The position numbers were made by a program, and so were the translations under genes. Of a DNA stretch of 37,256 nucleotides, positions 1 through 5,479 are shown piece after piece. Under the pieces are notes generated by a model. The model did not search any database, was not told where the DNA came from, and worked only from the letters and a program-made list of their open reading frames with translations. The DNA comes from Schaalia turicensis ACS-279-V-Col4 (GTDB taxonomy: Bacteria; Actinomycetota; Actinomycetes; Actinomycetales; Actinomycetaceae), in contig NZ_JH815212.1 in NCBI RefSeq assembly GCF_000296505.1, forward strand, positions 1-37,256. Direction: 5' to 3'. Each line of letters starts with the position of its first letter. The stretch's first letter is position 1.

Positions 1-95
1 GTGGAGATGGGGGGAATCAGTCCTGACACCACCGCTGACCAGTGCAAACAGCCATGGAAGCGGTGGCGCGTGCAATCAGCGTGCAACTAGCCCGC
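1..95. repeat. Terminal direct repeat, left copy
   Basis: This stretch is identical, base for base, to 37162-37256. It begins with the putative att core and continues through three GTGCAA integrase arm sites. Because phage arm sites follow the core in both copies, the repeat is more simply an overlap between the ends of a circular molecule than an attL/attR pair. An origin as a natural short terminal redundancy cannot be excluded. Confidence 0.95.
42..87. promoter_or_regulatory. Integrase arm-type sites, P' arm (three GTGCAA copies)
   Basis: GTGCAAA at 42-48, GTGCAAT at 70-76 and GTGCAAC at 81-87; the last two are 11 bp apart. They lie on the opposite side of the att core from the four copies next to the integrase gene. 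The same sites recur in the right-end copy of the repeat. Confidence 0.65.
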
Positions 96-279
96 CAACC
101 GCTCACGCTCCAACACGCGAAGAAACGGCCCACATCGTTGAAGAAACGCCCGTTGGCAAAACAACGAAAAAAGTAGCCGAAATGCGCCAGCACCTAATTC
201 CACCCCCCACGGCGTTGCCGATACCGTCAGGTGTGAAGTAGATCGCATTAGGTAATCCGTAATCAAAAACCCACCATTG
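96..279. other. Non-coding stretch between attP and the lipoprotein terminator
   Basis: With the repeat and the terminator, the first 349 bases hold no convincing gene. Two open frames exist on the minus strand, but neither has a ribosome-binding site, a recognisable protein or a sensible neighbour, and both run through the terminator hairpin. I see no promoter I would defend here. Confidence 0.6.
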
Positions 280-315
280 TAAAGAAAACCCCGCCACCTC
301 GTTGAGGTGGCGGGG
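280..315 (-). terminator. Intrinsic terminator of the lipoprotein gene
   Basis: A perfect 12-bp stem (289-300 with 304-315) with a 3-nt loop, followed on the minus strand by GGGGTTTTCTTT. It lies 35 bp downstream of the lipoprotein stop codon. Its stem is nearly identical to that of the terminator at 37130-37156. Confidence 0.85.
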
Positions 316-349
316 TGCACGTCGTGCGCTCTACGCGCCCTTACTGAGC

Positions 350-913
350 CTAATTGTCTAGGTTATCGACGGCGTACTGTGCTTCCTCTTCGGTGAACTT
401 TCCGCCATGCTCAGAAATAAGCTGGTCGTAAATAGCGTCATTCGACATGGCCATCGTCTCGCGGTAGCTTTTCGCCTGTTCCAAAGCGTTCTTATTCCAG
501 TCGGCTTCAACGTTATCGATGGCGTACTGCGCGGCTTCTGCTGGGAACTTCCCCCCATATTCAGAGGTGAGCTGGTCGTAGATTCCTTGCTTCGACAGGT
601 GCATCGTATCTGCGTACGATTTCGCGGAAAGCAGGGCAGCCTTATGCTCGGCGGGGACTTGCTCTTCCGCTGGCTGGGTTTCCTCTGCCGTCTGGGTTTC
701 CTCTGTTGACTGGGTTCCCTCCGCTGACTGGGTTCCCTCCGCTGACTGGGTTCCCGCAACGGGTGCTACTGACTGTGTGGACGTTGCATTTTTTGTCCCG
801 CCACCGCACGCTTGCGCTAGGGCACCTACGAACACGATGAGTACGACAGCAATAAACCACCATTTCTTGTAGAACGGTTTCTTGGCTACTGCGCTTGTTG
901 ACGGTACGCTCAC
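350..913 (-). CDS. ltp: Ltp-type host-surface lipoprotein, probable superinfection exclusion
   Basis: The N-terminus has basic residues (KKPFYKKWW), a hydrophobic segment of about 17 residues, and a lipobox-like LAQAC, so the mature protein should be anchored outside the membrane through its cysteine. A low-complexity linker of 6-residue repeats follows, then two copies of the Ltp domain (PF07553 type), each with the pattern A..YA/RETM..S...IYDQL.SE.GGKF..E.AQYA.DN. In Streptococcus thermophilus phage TP-J34 an Ltp lipoprotein of this domain type blocks DNA injection by incoming phages. The start chosen is GTG at 913, which has AAAGGAG about 10 nt upstream; an in-frame ATG lies at 940. The gene stands alone, with its own terminator, as expected for a lysogenic-conversion gene. 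The -3 position of the lipobox is A rather than L or V. Confidence 0.8.
   Translation of the reverse strand: MSVPSTSAVAKKPFYKKWWFIAVVLIVFVGALAQACGGGTKNATSTQSVAPVAGTQSAEGTQSAEGTQSTEETQTAEETQPAEEQVPAEHKAALLSAKSYADTMHLSKQGIYDQLTSEYGGKFPAEAAQYAIDNVEADWNKNALEQAKSYRETMAMSNDAIYDQLISEHGGKFTEEEAQYAVDNLDN
667..753 (-). repeat. 18-bp tandem repeat in the lipoprotein linker
   Basis: Five consecutive copies of an 18-bp unit encode the hexapeptides GTQSAE, GTQSAE, GTQSTE, ETQTAE and ETQPAE. The two copies nearest the N-terminus are almost identical in DNA, which suggests recent copy-number change. The repeat sets the length of the spacer between the membrane anchor and the first Ltp domain. Confidence 0.85.
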
Positions 914-1043
914 GGTGCTTTGTCTCCTTTGAACTTGCATACAGAAATACCCTTGTAAGGTACATGCATTGGTATCTCTGGCGGGCAGAGTAACCAGTAT
1001 TTTTACAGAATCGTTAACTAACGCTAGTGCTAGCCTCTTGCGG

Positions 1044-1529
1044 TTAGTCGCTGAGAACGGTAGAGAGTTCTTGCAATTCCTCGGCGGTGAGATTTTCCAG
1101 TCGGGCTTTTAGCGTGTCCTCGTCCACCCAAAGGCATTCGGCAAGCTCTTCCATGCTGAGTGCCCACGGGAGCCACGTGCGCAACTGGTCAATGGTGATG
1201 AGCCTCCTTGCCGCTTCAACGCATACTTGCTTTTCAACCGCTACCGGTTGGCACCCGTCGTGCCCAAGCTCGATGTGCACCAACTCGTGCGTGAGCGTGC
1301 AACGGCGCTCTGTTTGAAACTGTTTTGATGATAGCCAGATTTGTTTTCCGTTGGTCGCACCCAACACGCCGTCCGGGAGGTTCTCCGCCCAGATCAGTTC
1401 AATCTCGCTTGCTTCACGCAAGGCTCTCCACGGGTGCCACATGGTTGAAGCGTATGGGTGACCATGGGTAAACCTTTTTGCACTGCTAGTTTTCGTAGTC
1501 CCCGGGGTCTTGGCTTTCTTCGCCCGCAT
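1044..1529 (-). CDS. ImmA/IrrE-type metallopeptidase
   Basis: Zinc metallopeptidase of the ImmA/IrrE family, which in other mobile elements cleaves the element's repressor to induce it. The zinc site HELVHIELGH (HExxH plus the following H) is at residues 81-90 of the 161-aa reading, preceded by the family-typical WHPWRALRE and LPDGVLGATNG. It is the last gene of the minus-strand immunity operon and overlaps the SecB-like gene by 44 bp. The conserved part begins near the ATG at 1442, so the true start may be 1442 rather than 1529; no ribosome-binding site settles it. Its usual partner, the repressor, is four genes upstream rather than adjacent. Confidence 0.85.
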   Translation of the reverse strand: MRAKKAKTPGTTKTSSAKRFTHGHPYASTMWHPWRALREASEIELIWAENLPDGVLGATNGKQIWLSSKQFQTERRCTLTHELVHIELGHDGCQPVAVEKQVCVEAARRLITIDQLRTWLPWALSMEELAECLWVDEDTLKARLENLTAEELQELSTVLSD

Positions 1530-1944
1530 CTCCGCCGCTCACTGTCCACGTTTCTCTGACACGTTGAATGTCGAGCATTGACAGCAGAATCGCAGTCGTC
1601 CCTAACGGTCCAGCAGCGAATTGAACAAGCGATCGAACGTATGGATACGAGTCAGGAAGGAGAACGTCACACATGAAGTCCAGTCGGCTTTCTTCAGTGA
1701 GACTGTCCCAAGCTTCGGCTTCGCCTGAGTAGCGCAGGCCTAGACGTGTTTCAATGACAGCGTCATTACTGGTCACTGTCGTTGTGACAATGTAACCGAA
1801 TTTCTTGTTTTCATCATCTTGGAATGGGCTCTCAACTGAGAATTCAATCTGATGCTGGTCACTATTCGAATCTGAAGAGGCACCAAAACGTCGCTCCATC
1901 TTGTAGGACAACGTATCGACACCTTCGAGCTTTAACGTGCTCAT
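1486..1944 (-). CDS. SecB-like chaperone of a toxin-antitoxin-chaperone module
   Basis: 152 aa. The middle is beta-rich (residues about 30-75), followed by the SecB-type C-terminal signature LPDSYPYVRSLVQFAAG, which corresponds to the LFPYaRe..s..t motif of SecB. Solitary SecB-like proteins encoded next to a HigBA pair act as dedicated chaperones that protect the antitoxin (TAC systems such as Rv1955-Rv1956-Rv1957 of Mycobacterium tuberculosis). The gene starts inside the stop region of the HTH antitoxin (ATGA overlap at 1941-1944), matching the toxin-antitoxin-chaperone order. The C-terminus ends GEESQDPGDYEN, nearly the same as the end of the phage repressor. The function is inferred from fold signature plus context. 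Confidence 0.72.
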   Translation of the reverse strand: MSTLKLEGVDTLSYKMERRFGASSDSNSDQHQIEFSVESPFQDDENKKFGYIVTTTVTSNDAVIETRLGLRYSGEAEAWDSLTEESRLDFMCDVLLPDSYPYVRSLVQFAAGPLGTTAILLSMLDIQRVRETWTVSGGDAGEESQDPGDYEN

Positions 1945-2333
1945 ACCGTGATCCCTGTTCGACTAGATTTAGTCGTTCTACGACTAGAACCCCAAAACTC
2001 TTTAATCGTCTCTTCGGATGCCTGATCGCTTTGGAGCATGAAATCTAGCTCCAGCCACTGACGCTTCTTCACCTTTATTTCGATTGCTGCATCTACGGCG
2101 ATGGCGTATGTAATAAGAGTGGAAATCTTTGGATTACCACTCGGGTCTTCAATCTTTGCCACCGCTTGACGCGAGATCATGAGTTCGTCAGCAATGTCTT
2201 GTTGGCGTAGTCCGCGTTCTTTACGGATTTTGACGAGGTCGCGTGTGACTTGGCGAAGTTGTGAGTACATATTGATGGCGTTGATCGTTCCTTCGTCGGT
2301 TACGTCAATGCCGAGTTCGTCAAAAATGTCCAT
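1941..2333 (-). CDS. HigA-like HTH antitoxin with C-terminal extension
   Basis: 130 aa, XRE-type helix-turn-helix at about residues 38-70 (RGLRQQDIADELMISRQAVAKIE). ATG at 2333 is chosen because AAGGAGG lies directly upstream; the longer frame from 2351 would start inside that site. After the HTH there is an extension of about 45 residues rich in aromatic and basic residues (RQWLELDFML, EFWGSSRR). In TAC antitoxins such an extension is the chaperone-addiction region bound by the SecB-like partner, so this is the likely chaperone contact. It lies between the toxin-like and chaperone genes. Palindromes just upstream suggest autoregulation. Confidence 0.75.
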   Translation of the reverse strand: MDIFDELGIDVTDEGTINAINMYSQLRQVTRDLVKIRKERGLRQQDIADELMISRQAVAKIEDPSGNPKISTLITYAIAVDAAIEIKVKKRQWLELDFMLQSDQASEETIKEFWGSSRRTTKSSRTGITV

Positions 2334-2345
2334 GCTTCCTCCTTC

Positions 2346-2374
2346 TTGCACCTAGTATGCAACCTTTTGGTTGC
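2346..2374 (-). promoter_or_regulatory. Operator-like palindromes upstream of the antitoxin gene
   Basis: Two overlapping inverted repeats sit just upstream of the antitoxin start: a perfect GCAACC-TTTT-GGTTGC (2359-2374) and TTGCA-N7-TGCAA (2346-2362). A -10-like CATACT (minus strand) falls between them, with TTCACG 18 bp upstream as a possible -35. This would give the antitoxin and chaperone genes their own autoregulated promoter inside the immunity operon. Confidence 0.5.
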
Positions 2375-2394
2375 TTTCGTGAATTCTTTTGCGC

Positions 2395-2901
2395 CTAGTG
2401 AGACGATGCCCACCAGTCATTAGCACGATTGACCGCTTCGTCAATATGAACATCCTGGACGATCTTTCCTTCACCGGATACAGGTTTTGGTTCGAGCAGG
2501 AGAAAAAGGATGATCTCAGGATAATCAGGCTCTGCAAAGTACAGTCGCAGGCGCTTTTCTGGGAGCAGTTCTTCTGGAGGGTTGAAGCGTTCTTCTAGAC
2601 GGACTTCAAGAATCTTGTGCCCACCGCGCGCTAGTTGTTCTACTTCGCCCGTACGGTCTCCATATCCGTCACGCGTGACTGGATCAAGCTGTCCCAGCGT
2701 AGCGTCACGAATTGTTGATGCAATTAAGCCACACAGTGCGCTCTTGCGTGTTTTGGTGAGCTTGCTTAGGAATCTATGGAATTCTGTTGGAAAGTTGCCA
2801 CACTGTCCTTTGTATAAAACGGCTTCATAGCAGTGGCCGTTGGTTGTGGACTTGCAGGCGCGTCCGGGTGGCCATTTGAGGGGCTTGAACTCACTATTCA
2901 T
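2395..2901 (-). CDS. HigB/RelE-like toxin of the TAC module
   Basis: 168 aa. The second half has the RelE/HigB layout: KILEVRLEE, then a beta-pair RLRLYFAEPDYPEIILFLLL, then a C-terminal helix with VQDVHIDEAVNRANDWW, the place where HigB toxins carry their ..I..A..R...W helix. Toxins of this family are ribosome-dependent mRNA interferases; catalysis is not testable here. The N-terminal 75 residues are longer than in minimal HigB and I do not recognise them. ATG 2901 is chosen because it overlaps the repressor stop by 8 nt, suggesting translational coupling; the frame stays open to 2937. Without the HTH and SecB-like neighbours I would call this hypothetical. Confidence 0.62.
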   Translation of the reverse strand: MNSEFKPLKWPPGRACKSTTNGHCYEAVLYKGQCGNFPTEFHRFLSKLTKTRKSALCGLIASTIRDATLGQLDPVTRDGYGDRTGEVEQLARGGHKILEVRLEERFNPPEELLPEKRLRLYFAEPDYPEIILFLLLEPKPVSGEGKIVQDVHIDEAVNRANDWWASSH

Positions 2902-3313
2902 AGTCCCCGGGATCCTGAGACTCCTCGCCGATGTCATCGAGGGCTTGTCGTTTTTCCCATTCTGGGCGGTTGGTGACTTTGCGTGCTGCGAGTTTGGTGA
3001 AGTCGGGTAGGTTCTCTTCCCGCGTGTGCGGGAAGTCGATCACGTTATCGGCGTGCTTGGAGCGTTCGGCTAGCAAGCGCTCAGCGTGGGCGACGAGCTG
3101 AGAAGGCTTAATGGATAGCCCGTCAGCTATTGCTTCAATGTCAGTCAGCGTGAAAAGGCGAAGATTGCGCGTGAGTTCGCTGATCCGAGAGTCAGAAACC
3201 CCAGAGCATTCAGACAATCGCGCCTGAGAGCTCCCTTGCGTTTTCAGTAATCGCAAAACAGCTTCACCTAGGCATTCGTTGAGTTCAGTGATCTTGAGTT
3301 TCTTCCGCCCCAT
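2894..3313 (-). CDS. Phage immunity repressor (XRE family)
   Basis: 139 aa with a helix-turn-helix at about residues 29-60 (GSSQARLSECSGVSDSRISELTRN) and no peptidase domain. It is transcribed divergently from a Cro-like gene across a region with two matching palindromic operators, and heads the operon that ends with an ImmA-type metallopeptidase: the standard arrangement of an ICEBs1/phi105-type switch, where the peptidase cleaves the repressor. There is no ribosome-binding site, and the predicted -10 box lies 7 bp before the ATG, so the mRNA is probably leaderless, like lambda cI from PRM. The C-terminus GEESQDPGDYE recurs at the end of the SecB-like protein. Confidence 0.85.
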   Translation of the reverse strand: MGRKKLKITELNECLGEAVLRLLKTQGSSQARLSECSGVSDSRISELTRNLRLFTLTDIEAIADGLSIKPSQLVAHAERLLAERSKHADNVIDFPHTREENLPDFTKLAARKVTNRPEWEKRQALDDIGEESQDPGDYE

Positions 3314-3320
3314 GCCACTA

Positions 3321-3348
3321 ATTATGCCAATTATCTAGACTTGTTCAA
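3321..3348 (-). promoter_or_regulatory. Putative repressor promoter
   Basis: Minus strand TTGAAC (3343-3348), 16-bp spacer, CATAAT (3321-3326). Transcription would begin at or within a base of the repressor ATG at 3313, giving a leaderless message. The absence of a Shine-Dalgarno sequence before that ATG agrees with this. Confidence 0.55.
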
Positions 3349-3354
3349 TATTGT

Positions 3355-3383
3355 TTGACAGTTCGTATTTACGAGGTTACTCT
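3355..3383 (+). promoter_or_regulatory. Putative early rightward promoter
   Basis: TTGACA at 3355-3360, a perfect -35, followed after 17 bp by TACTCT (3378-3383), a poor -10. The first operator (3363-3374) fills the spacer and the second lies just downstream, so repressor binding would shut this promoter. It drives the Cro-like gene and probably the early region. Confidence 0.6.
3363..3374. promoter_or_regulatory. Operator O1
   Basis: TCGTATTTACGA, an 11-of-12 match to the perfect palindrome TCGTAATTACGA found 31 bp further right. It lies between the -35 and -10 of the early promoter. Confidence 0.7.
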
Positions 3384-3393
3384 ACTTACATGC

Positions 3394-3405
3394 TCGTAAT
3401 TACGA
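3394..3405. promoter_or_regulatory. Operator O2
   Basis: TCGTAATTACGA, a perfect 12-bp palindrome, centred 31 bp (about three helical turns) from O1, so two bound dimers would lie on the same face of the DNA. It ends 6 bp before the AAGGAGG of the Cro-like gene. Confidence 0.72.
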
Positions 3406-3423
3406 AGATATAAGGAGGTGGAC

Positions 3424-3642
3424 ATGAATATCGCAACCGTAGTCAGAGTTGGAATGAGGATGCGGCACTGGTCAGCACTCAAGCTCGCCAACGAAGCAGG
3501 AGTTACAGACCAGAGCATCTACAACGTCCTCGACGGACGCACACCAAACATCAACACGCTCGCAGGAATCGCGCGCGCTTTCGACATGGAAACGTCTGAA
3601 CTCATCAGCATCGCCGAAGAAGCAGCAAGCCAAGCCGCTTAA
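3424..3642 (+). CDS. Cro-like HTH regulator
   Basis: 72 aa, nearly all helix-turn-helix (SALKLANEAGVTDQSIYNVLDGRTPNINTL reads as an XRE HTH, broken here only by eye). ATG 3424 is chosen: AAGGAGG at 3412-3418 is 5 nt upstream, whereas the in-frame GTG at 3418 would overlap that site. It is the first gene of the rightward early transcript and divergent from the repressor, the position of Cro. Confidence 0.8.
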   Translation: MNIATVVRVGMRMRHWSALKLANEAGVTDQSIYNVLDGRTPNINTLAGIARAFDMETSELISIAEEAASQAA

Positions 3643-3649
3643 AAGAAGT

Positions 3650-3678
3650 GCCACCACCTAGAGCAATTAGGCGGTGGC
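3650..3678 (+). other. Intercistronic hairpin
   Basis: An 11-bp stem with one mismatch (3650-3660 with 3668-3678) and a 7-nt loop, without a T-tract. The 3' arm ends just before GGAAAGGAAAAC, the ribosome-binding region of the next start codon. A structurally similar element occurs at 5434-5463. Confidence 0.6.
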
Positions 3679-3693
3679 GGAAAGGAAAACACG

Positions 3694-3742
3694 ATGAACG
3701 AGGTAATTCCCTTTACTTATGAGGATACCGCAGTTTGCCCGA
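3694..3742 (+). pseudogene. Remnant of an antirepressor gene start
   Basis: A good ribosome-binding site (GGAAAGGA) leads to ATG 3694 and the residues MNEVIPFTYEDTAV, which resemble the opening of BRO-domain phage antirepressors. The similarity stops at about 3742, where the 3' end of an oppositely oriented HTH gene begins (its stop codon is 3748-3750). The frame continues to 4056 only as the antisense of that gene. I read it as an antirepressor start left after replacement or insertion. Confidence 0.4.
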
Positions 3743-3747
3743 TCGCT

Positions 3748-4035
3748 CTAGGGGTGGGGGTGGAACTCAGTTTTAATCCAGCCCATGCGCGCGTACACGT
3801 CGGTAAACAATCCGGGCATACTAATCGAAAGGTGGCTACAGCAACGGTAAATAACCGAAAGAGGTATGTCTCTTTTGCCGTTGAGGTATCGCCCAAGGGT
3901 CACGTATTCAACGCCGGTTTCCCGCGAGAGTTGCTTGATGGATTTGCCGTCGAATGCGGCAGCGGCTTTTATCGCCGCCCCGGTCATGGCCGTGAATTTT
4001 TGGGCGGCCTCTTTTTCCTCTTCGATACTGCGCAT
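3748..4035 (-). CDS. XRE-family HTH protein, antisense to the early transcript
   Basis: 95 aa with a clear HTH (IKQLSRETGVEYVTLGRYLN, then GKRDIPLSVIYRCCSHL). It is the only minus-strand gene inside the rightward early cluster and is divergent from a second HTH gene whose helix motif (GKRDMSVKTMFAIADA) is recognisably related. The message is probably leaderless: TATACT ends 6 nt before the ATG and no ribosome-binding site is present. Transcription from it would run head-on into early transcription. It may be a secondary switch or a lysogeny-maintenance regulator. Confidence 0.75.
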   Translation of the reverse strand: MRSIEEEKEAAQKFTAMTGAAIKAAAAFDGKSIKQLSRETGVEYVTLGRYLNGKRDIPLSVIYRCCSHLSISMPGLFTDVYARMGWIKTEFHPHP

Positions 4036-4041
4036 GTCGCC

Positions 4042-4047
4042 AGTATA
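4042..4047 (-). promoter_or_regulatory. -10 box of the antisense HTH gene (leaderless)
   Basis: TATACT on the minus strand, 6 bp before the ATG at 4035, placing the transcription start at the start codon itself. No good -35 is seen at 16-18 bp. Confidence 0.5.
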
Positions 4048-4082
4048 GCCGCTTAGCTAGTTTCGATCGCTAGGAGGCTTTA

Positions 4083-4370
4083 ATGTACAACTTGACAGAT
4101 AGCCAGTGCGGTAATTACTGTAGCCACATGGCAATGTTAGAAAGCTATTCGGCACTATTGAGGTCTGTGGAGGTTGCGATAGCCCTATCAGGGAAAACCA
4201 AGAAAGACATCGCAATCAAAGCGGGCATTCACCCAACCACCCTGCATCGAATCCTCGCAGGGAAACGGGACATGAGCGTCAAAACCATGTTCGCAATAGC
4301 TGACGCAACAAACACCAGCCCAATCCGACTGGTCGACCGAACACTATGCAGGGAGTGTCTAACCAAATGA
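4083..4370 (+). CDS. XRE-family HTH regulator
   Basis: 95 aa; HTH at about residues 37-75 (KTKKDIAIKAGIHPTTLHRI, then LAGKRDMSVKTMFAIADA). AGGAGG lies 6-7 nt before ATG 4083, and the stop overlaps the antirepressor start as ATGA. It is divergent from the related HTH gene at 3748-4035 with only 47 bp between them. The role is unknown; it could control early genes or assist the antirepressor. Confidence 0.75.
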   Translation: MYNLTDSQCGNYCSHMAMLESYSALLRSVEVAIALSGKTKKDIAIKAGIHPTTLHRILAGKRDMSVKTMFAIADATNTSPIRLVDRTLCRECLTK

Positions 4371-5173
4371 CTACTAATATTCAGACTTTTTCTAATGCCA
4401 ATTTTGGTGAGGTTCGTACTCTGGAGCAGAACGGCAAGGTCTTGTTTTGCGGTAAAGACGTAGCGACTGCGCTTGGATATGAAAACCCCAGCAAAGCTAT
4501 TCGAGACCATTGCAAGGGGGGTCCAATTCGTTACCCCCTTGAGACGGCAGGCGGAACCCAACAAATCCGCTTCATTACTGAAGGCGACCTATATAGGCTA
4601 ATCGCTTCAAGCAAACTGCCTTCAGCGCAGAAATTCGAAGCCTGGGTATTCGACGACGTTCTCCCGTCGATCCGCAAGCACGGTGGCTACCTCACCCCCG
4701 AGGCCACCGAGAAAGCTCTCACCGACCCGGACTTCATCATCCAGCTCGCAACCAGCCTCAAGGAGGAACGAGCCAAGCGGGCGGCACTCGAAGCCGAAAA
4801 CGAAGCCAATAAGCCAAAAGTGCTTTTCGCTGACGCGGTTGCTACCAGCCACACGAGCATCCTTGTTGGCGACCTCGCGAAAATCCTCAAAGGCAACGGA
4901 CTCAACATCGGCGCAAACCGACTCTTCACACTCCTGCGCGAGGACGGCTACCTCATCAAACGCCAAGGAAGCGACTGGAACATGCCCACACAACGGGCAA
5001 TGGAACTCGGGCTCTTCAAGATCAAAGAAACCGCCGTCACTCACTCTGACGGACACGTAACCGTCAACAAGACACCCAAGGTCACCGGCAAGGGCCAGTT
5101 GTATTTCATTAAGCGCTACCTCAAGGGCTGGAACAAGAAGCTCCTCGAAGAAGCAGAAAAGGCCGCGTCATGA
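4367..5173 (+). CDS. Phage antirepressor (BRO-N plus KilAC/ANT domains)
   Basis: 268 aa from ATG 4367, which overlaps the preceding stop as ATGA. The N-terminal domain (residues about 5-110) has the BRO/Rha pattern: GKVLFCGKDVATALGYENPSK, then FITEGDLYRLIASSKLPSAQ and FEAWVFDDVLPSIRKHGGY, split here for length. The C-terminal domain (about 145-255) is ANT/KilAC, with GDLAKILKGNGLNIGANRLF and YLIKRQGSDWNMPTQRAMELG. Proteins of this architecture antagonise repressors or act as early DNA-binding regulators. An ATG 21 nt upstream is in frame but lies within the previous gene. Confidence 0.88.
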   Translation: MTTNIQTFSNANFGEVRTLEQNGKVLFCGKDVATALGYENPSKAIRDHCKGGPIRYPLETAGGTQQIRFITEGDLYRLIASSKLPSAQKFEAWVFDDVLPSIRKHGGYLTPEATEKALTDPDFIIQLATSLKEERAKRAALEAENEANKPKVLFADAVATSHTSILVGDLAKILKGNGLNIGANRLFTLLREDGYLIKRQGSDWNMPTQRAMELGLFKIKETAVTHSDGHVTVNKTPKVTGKGQLYFIKRYLKGWNKKLLEEAEKAAS

Positions 5174-5379
5174 CTAGACAAGAACTTCCAGCTGATCCGC
5201 GTGAGGCGTTCAACCCAAGCGACTACTACAGCATCGCCGCAGTATGCAAAACGCTCAATGTGAGCCGTGGCCTCATCATCGGCGCACTGGAGGCAAAAGA
5301 CCTTAATGCAGTCAAAACCGGAACTCGTATCCGCATTAGAGGCAAGGAACTCAACCAATGGATCACACCATACGCGTAA
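5170..5379 (+). CDS. Excisionase-like small DNA-binding protein
   Basis: 69 aa with a winged/MerR-type helix-turn-helix of the excisionase class: YYSIAAVCKTLNVSRGLIIG, then TRIRIRGKELNQWI. ATGA overlap with the antirepressor. Size and fold fit a recombination directionality factor, but such proteins also serve as regulators. It lies far from the integrase in the linear map, though about 5.5 kb from attP on the circle. Confidence 0.6.
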   Translation: MTRQELPADPREAFNPSDYYSIAAVCKTLNVSRGLIIGALEAKDLNAVKTGTRIRIRGKELNQWITPYA

Positions 5380-5433
5380 AAGAAAGCTCCCACTTACGGG
5401 AATTGAAGCCTGCCTATCAGACAAGTAAAAAGT

Positions 5434-5463
5434 GCCCTCCTCGTGAGGCAACACATGGAGGGC
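5434..5463 (+). other. Intercistronic hairpin
   Basis: A perfect 7-bp stem GCCCTCC/GGAGGGC with a 16-nt loop, no T-tract, whose 3' arm abuts the GAGAGAAAGGA ribosome-binding region of the gene at 5480. It mirrors the element at 3650-3678: both follow a purine-rich run ending GTGCC and end just before a Shine-Dalgarno. Confidence 0.55.
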
Positions 5464-5479
5464 GAGAGAAAGGAATCTC

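Noticed and set aside
87..320. Minus-strand open frames of 64 and 77 aa near the left end
   Set aside because: They run through the terminator stem, have no ribosome-binding site and encode nothing recognisable.
2395..2901. The 168-aa gene as a phage regulatory or structural protein
   Set aside because: The KILEVRL and YFAEPDYPEIILFLL strands, the C-terminal helix and the HTH/SecB neighbours fit a HigB toxin better, though the N-terminus remains unexplained.
3694..4056. 120-aa plus-strand frame as an intact gene
   Set aside because: Only the first 15 or so residues look meaningful; the rest is antisense to a clear HTH gene.
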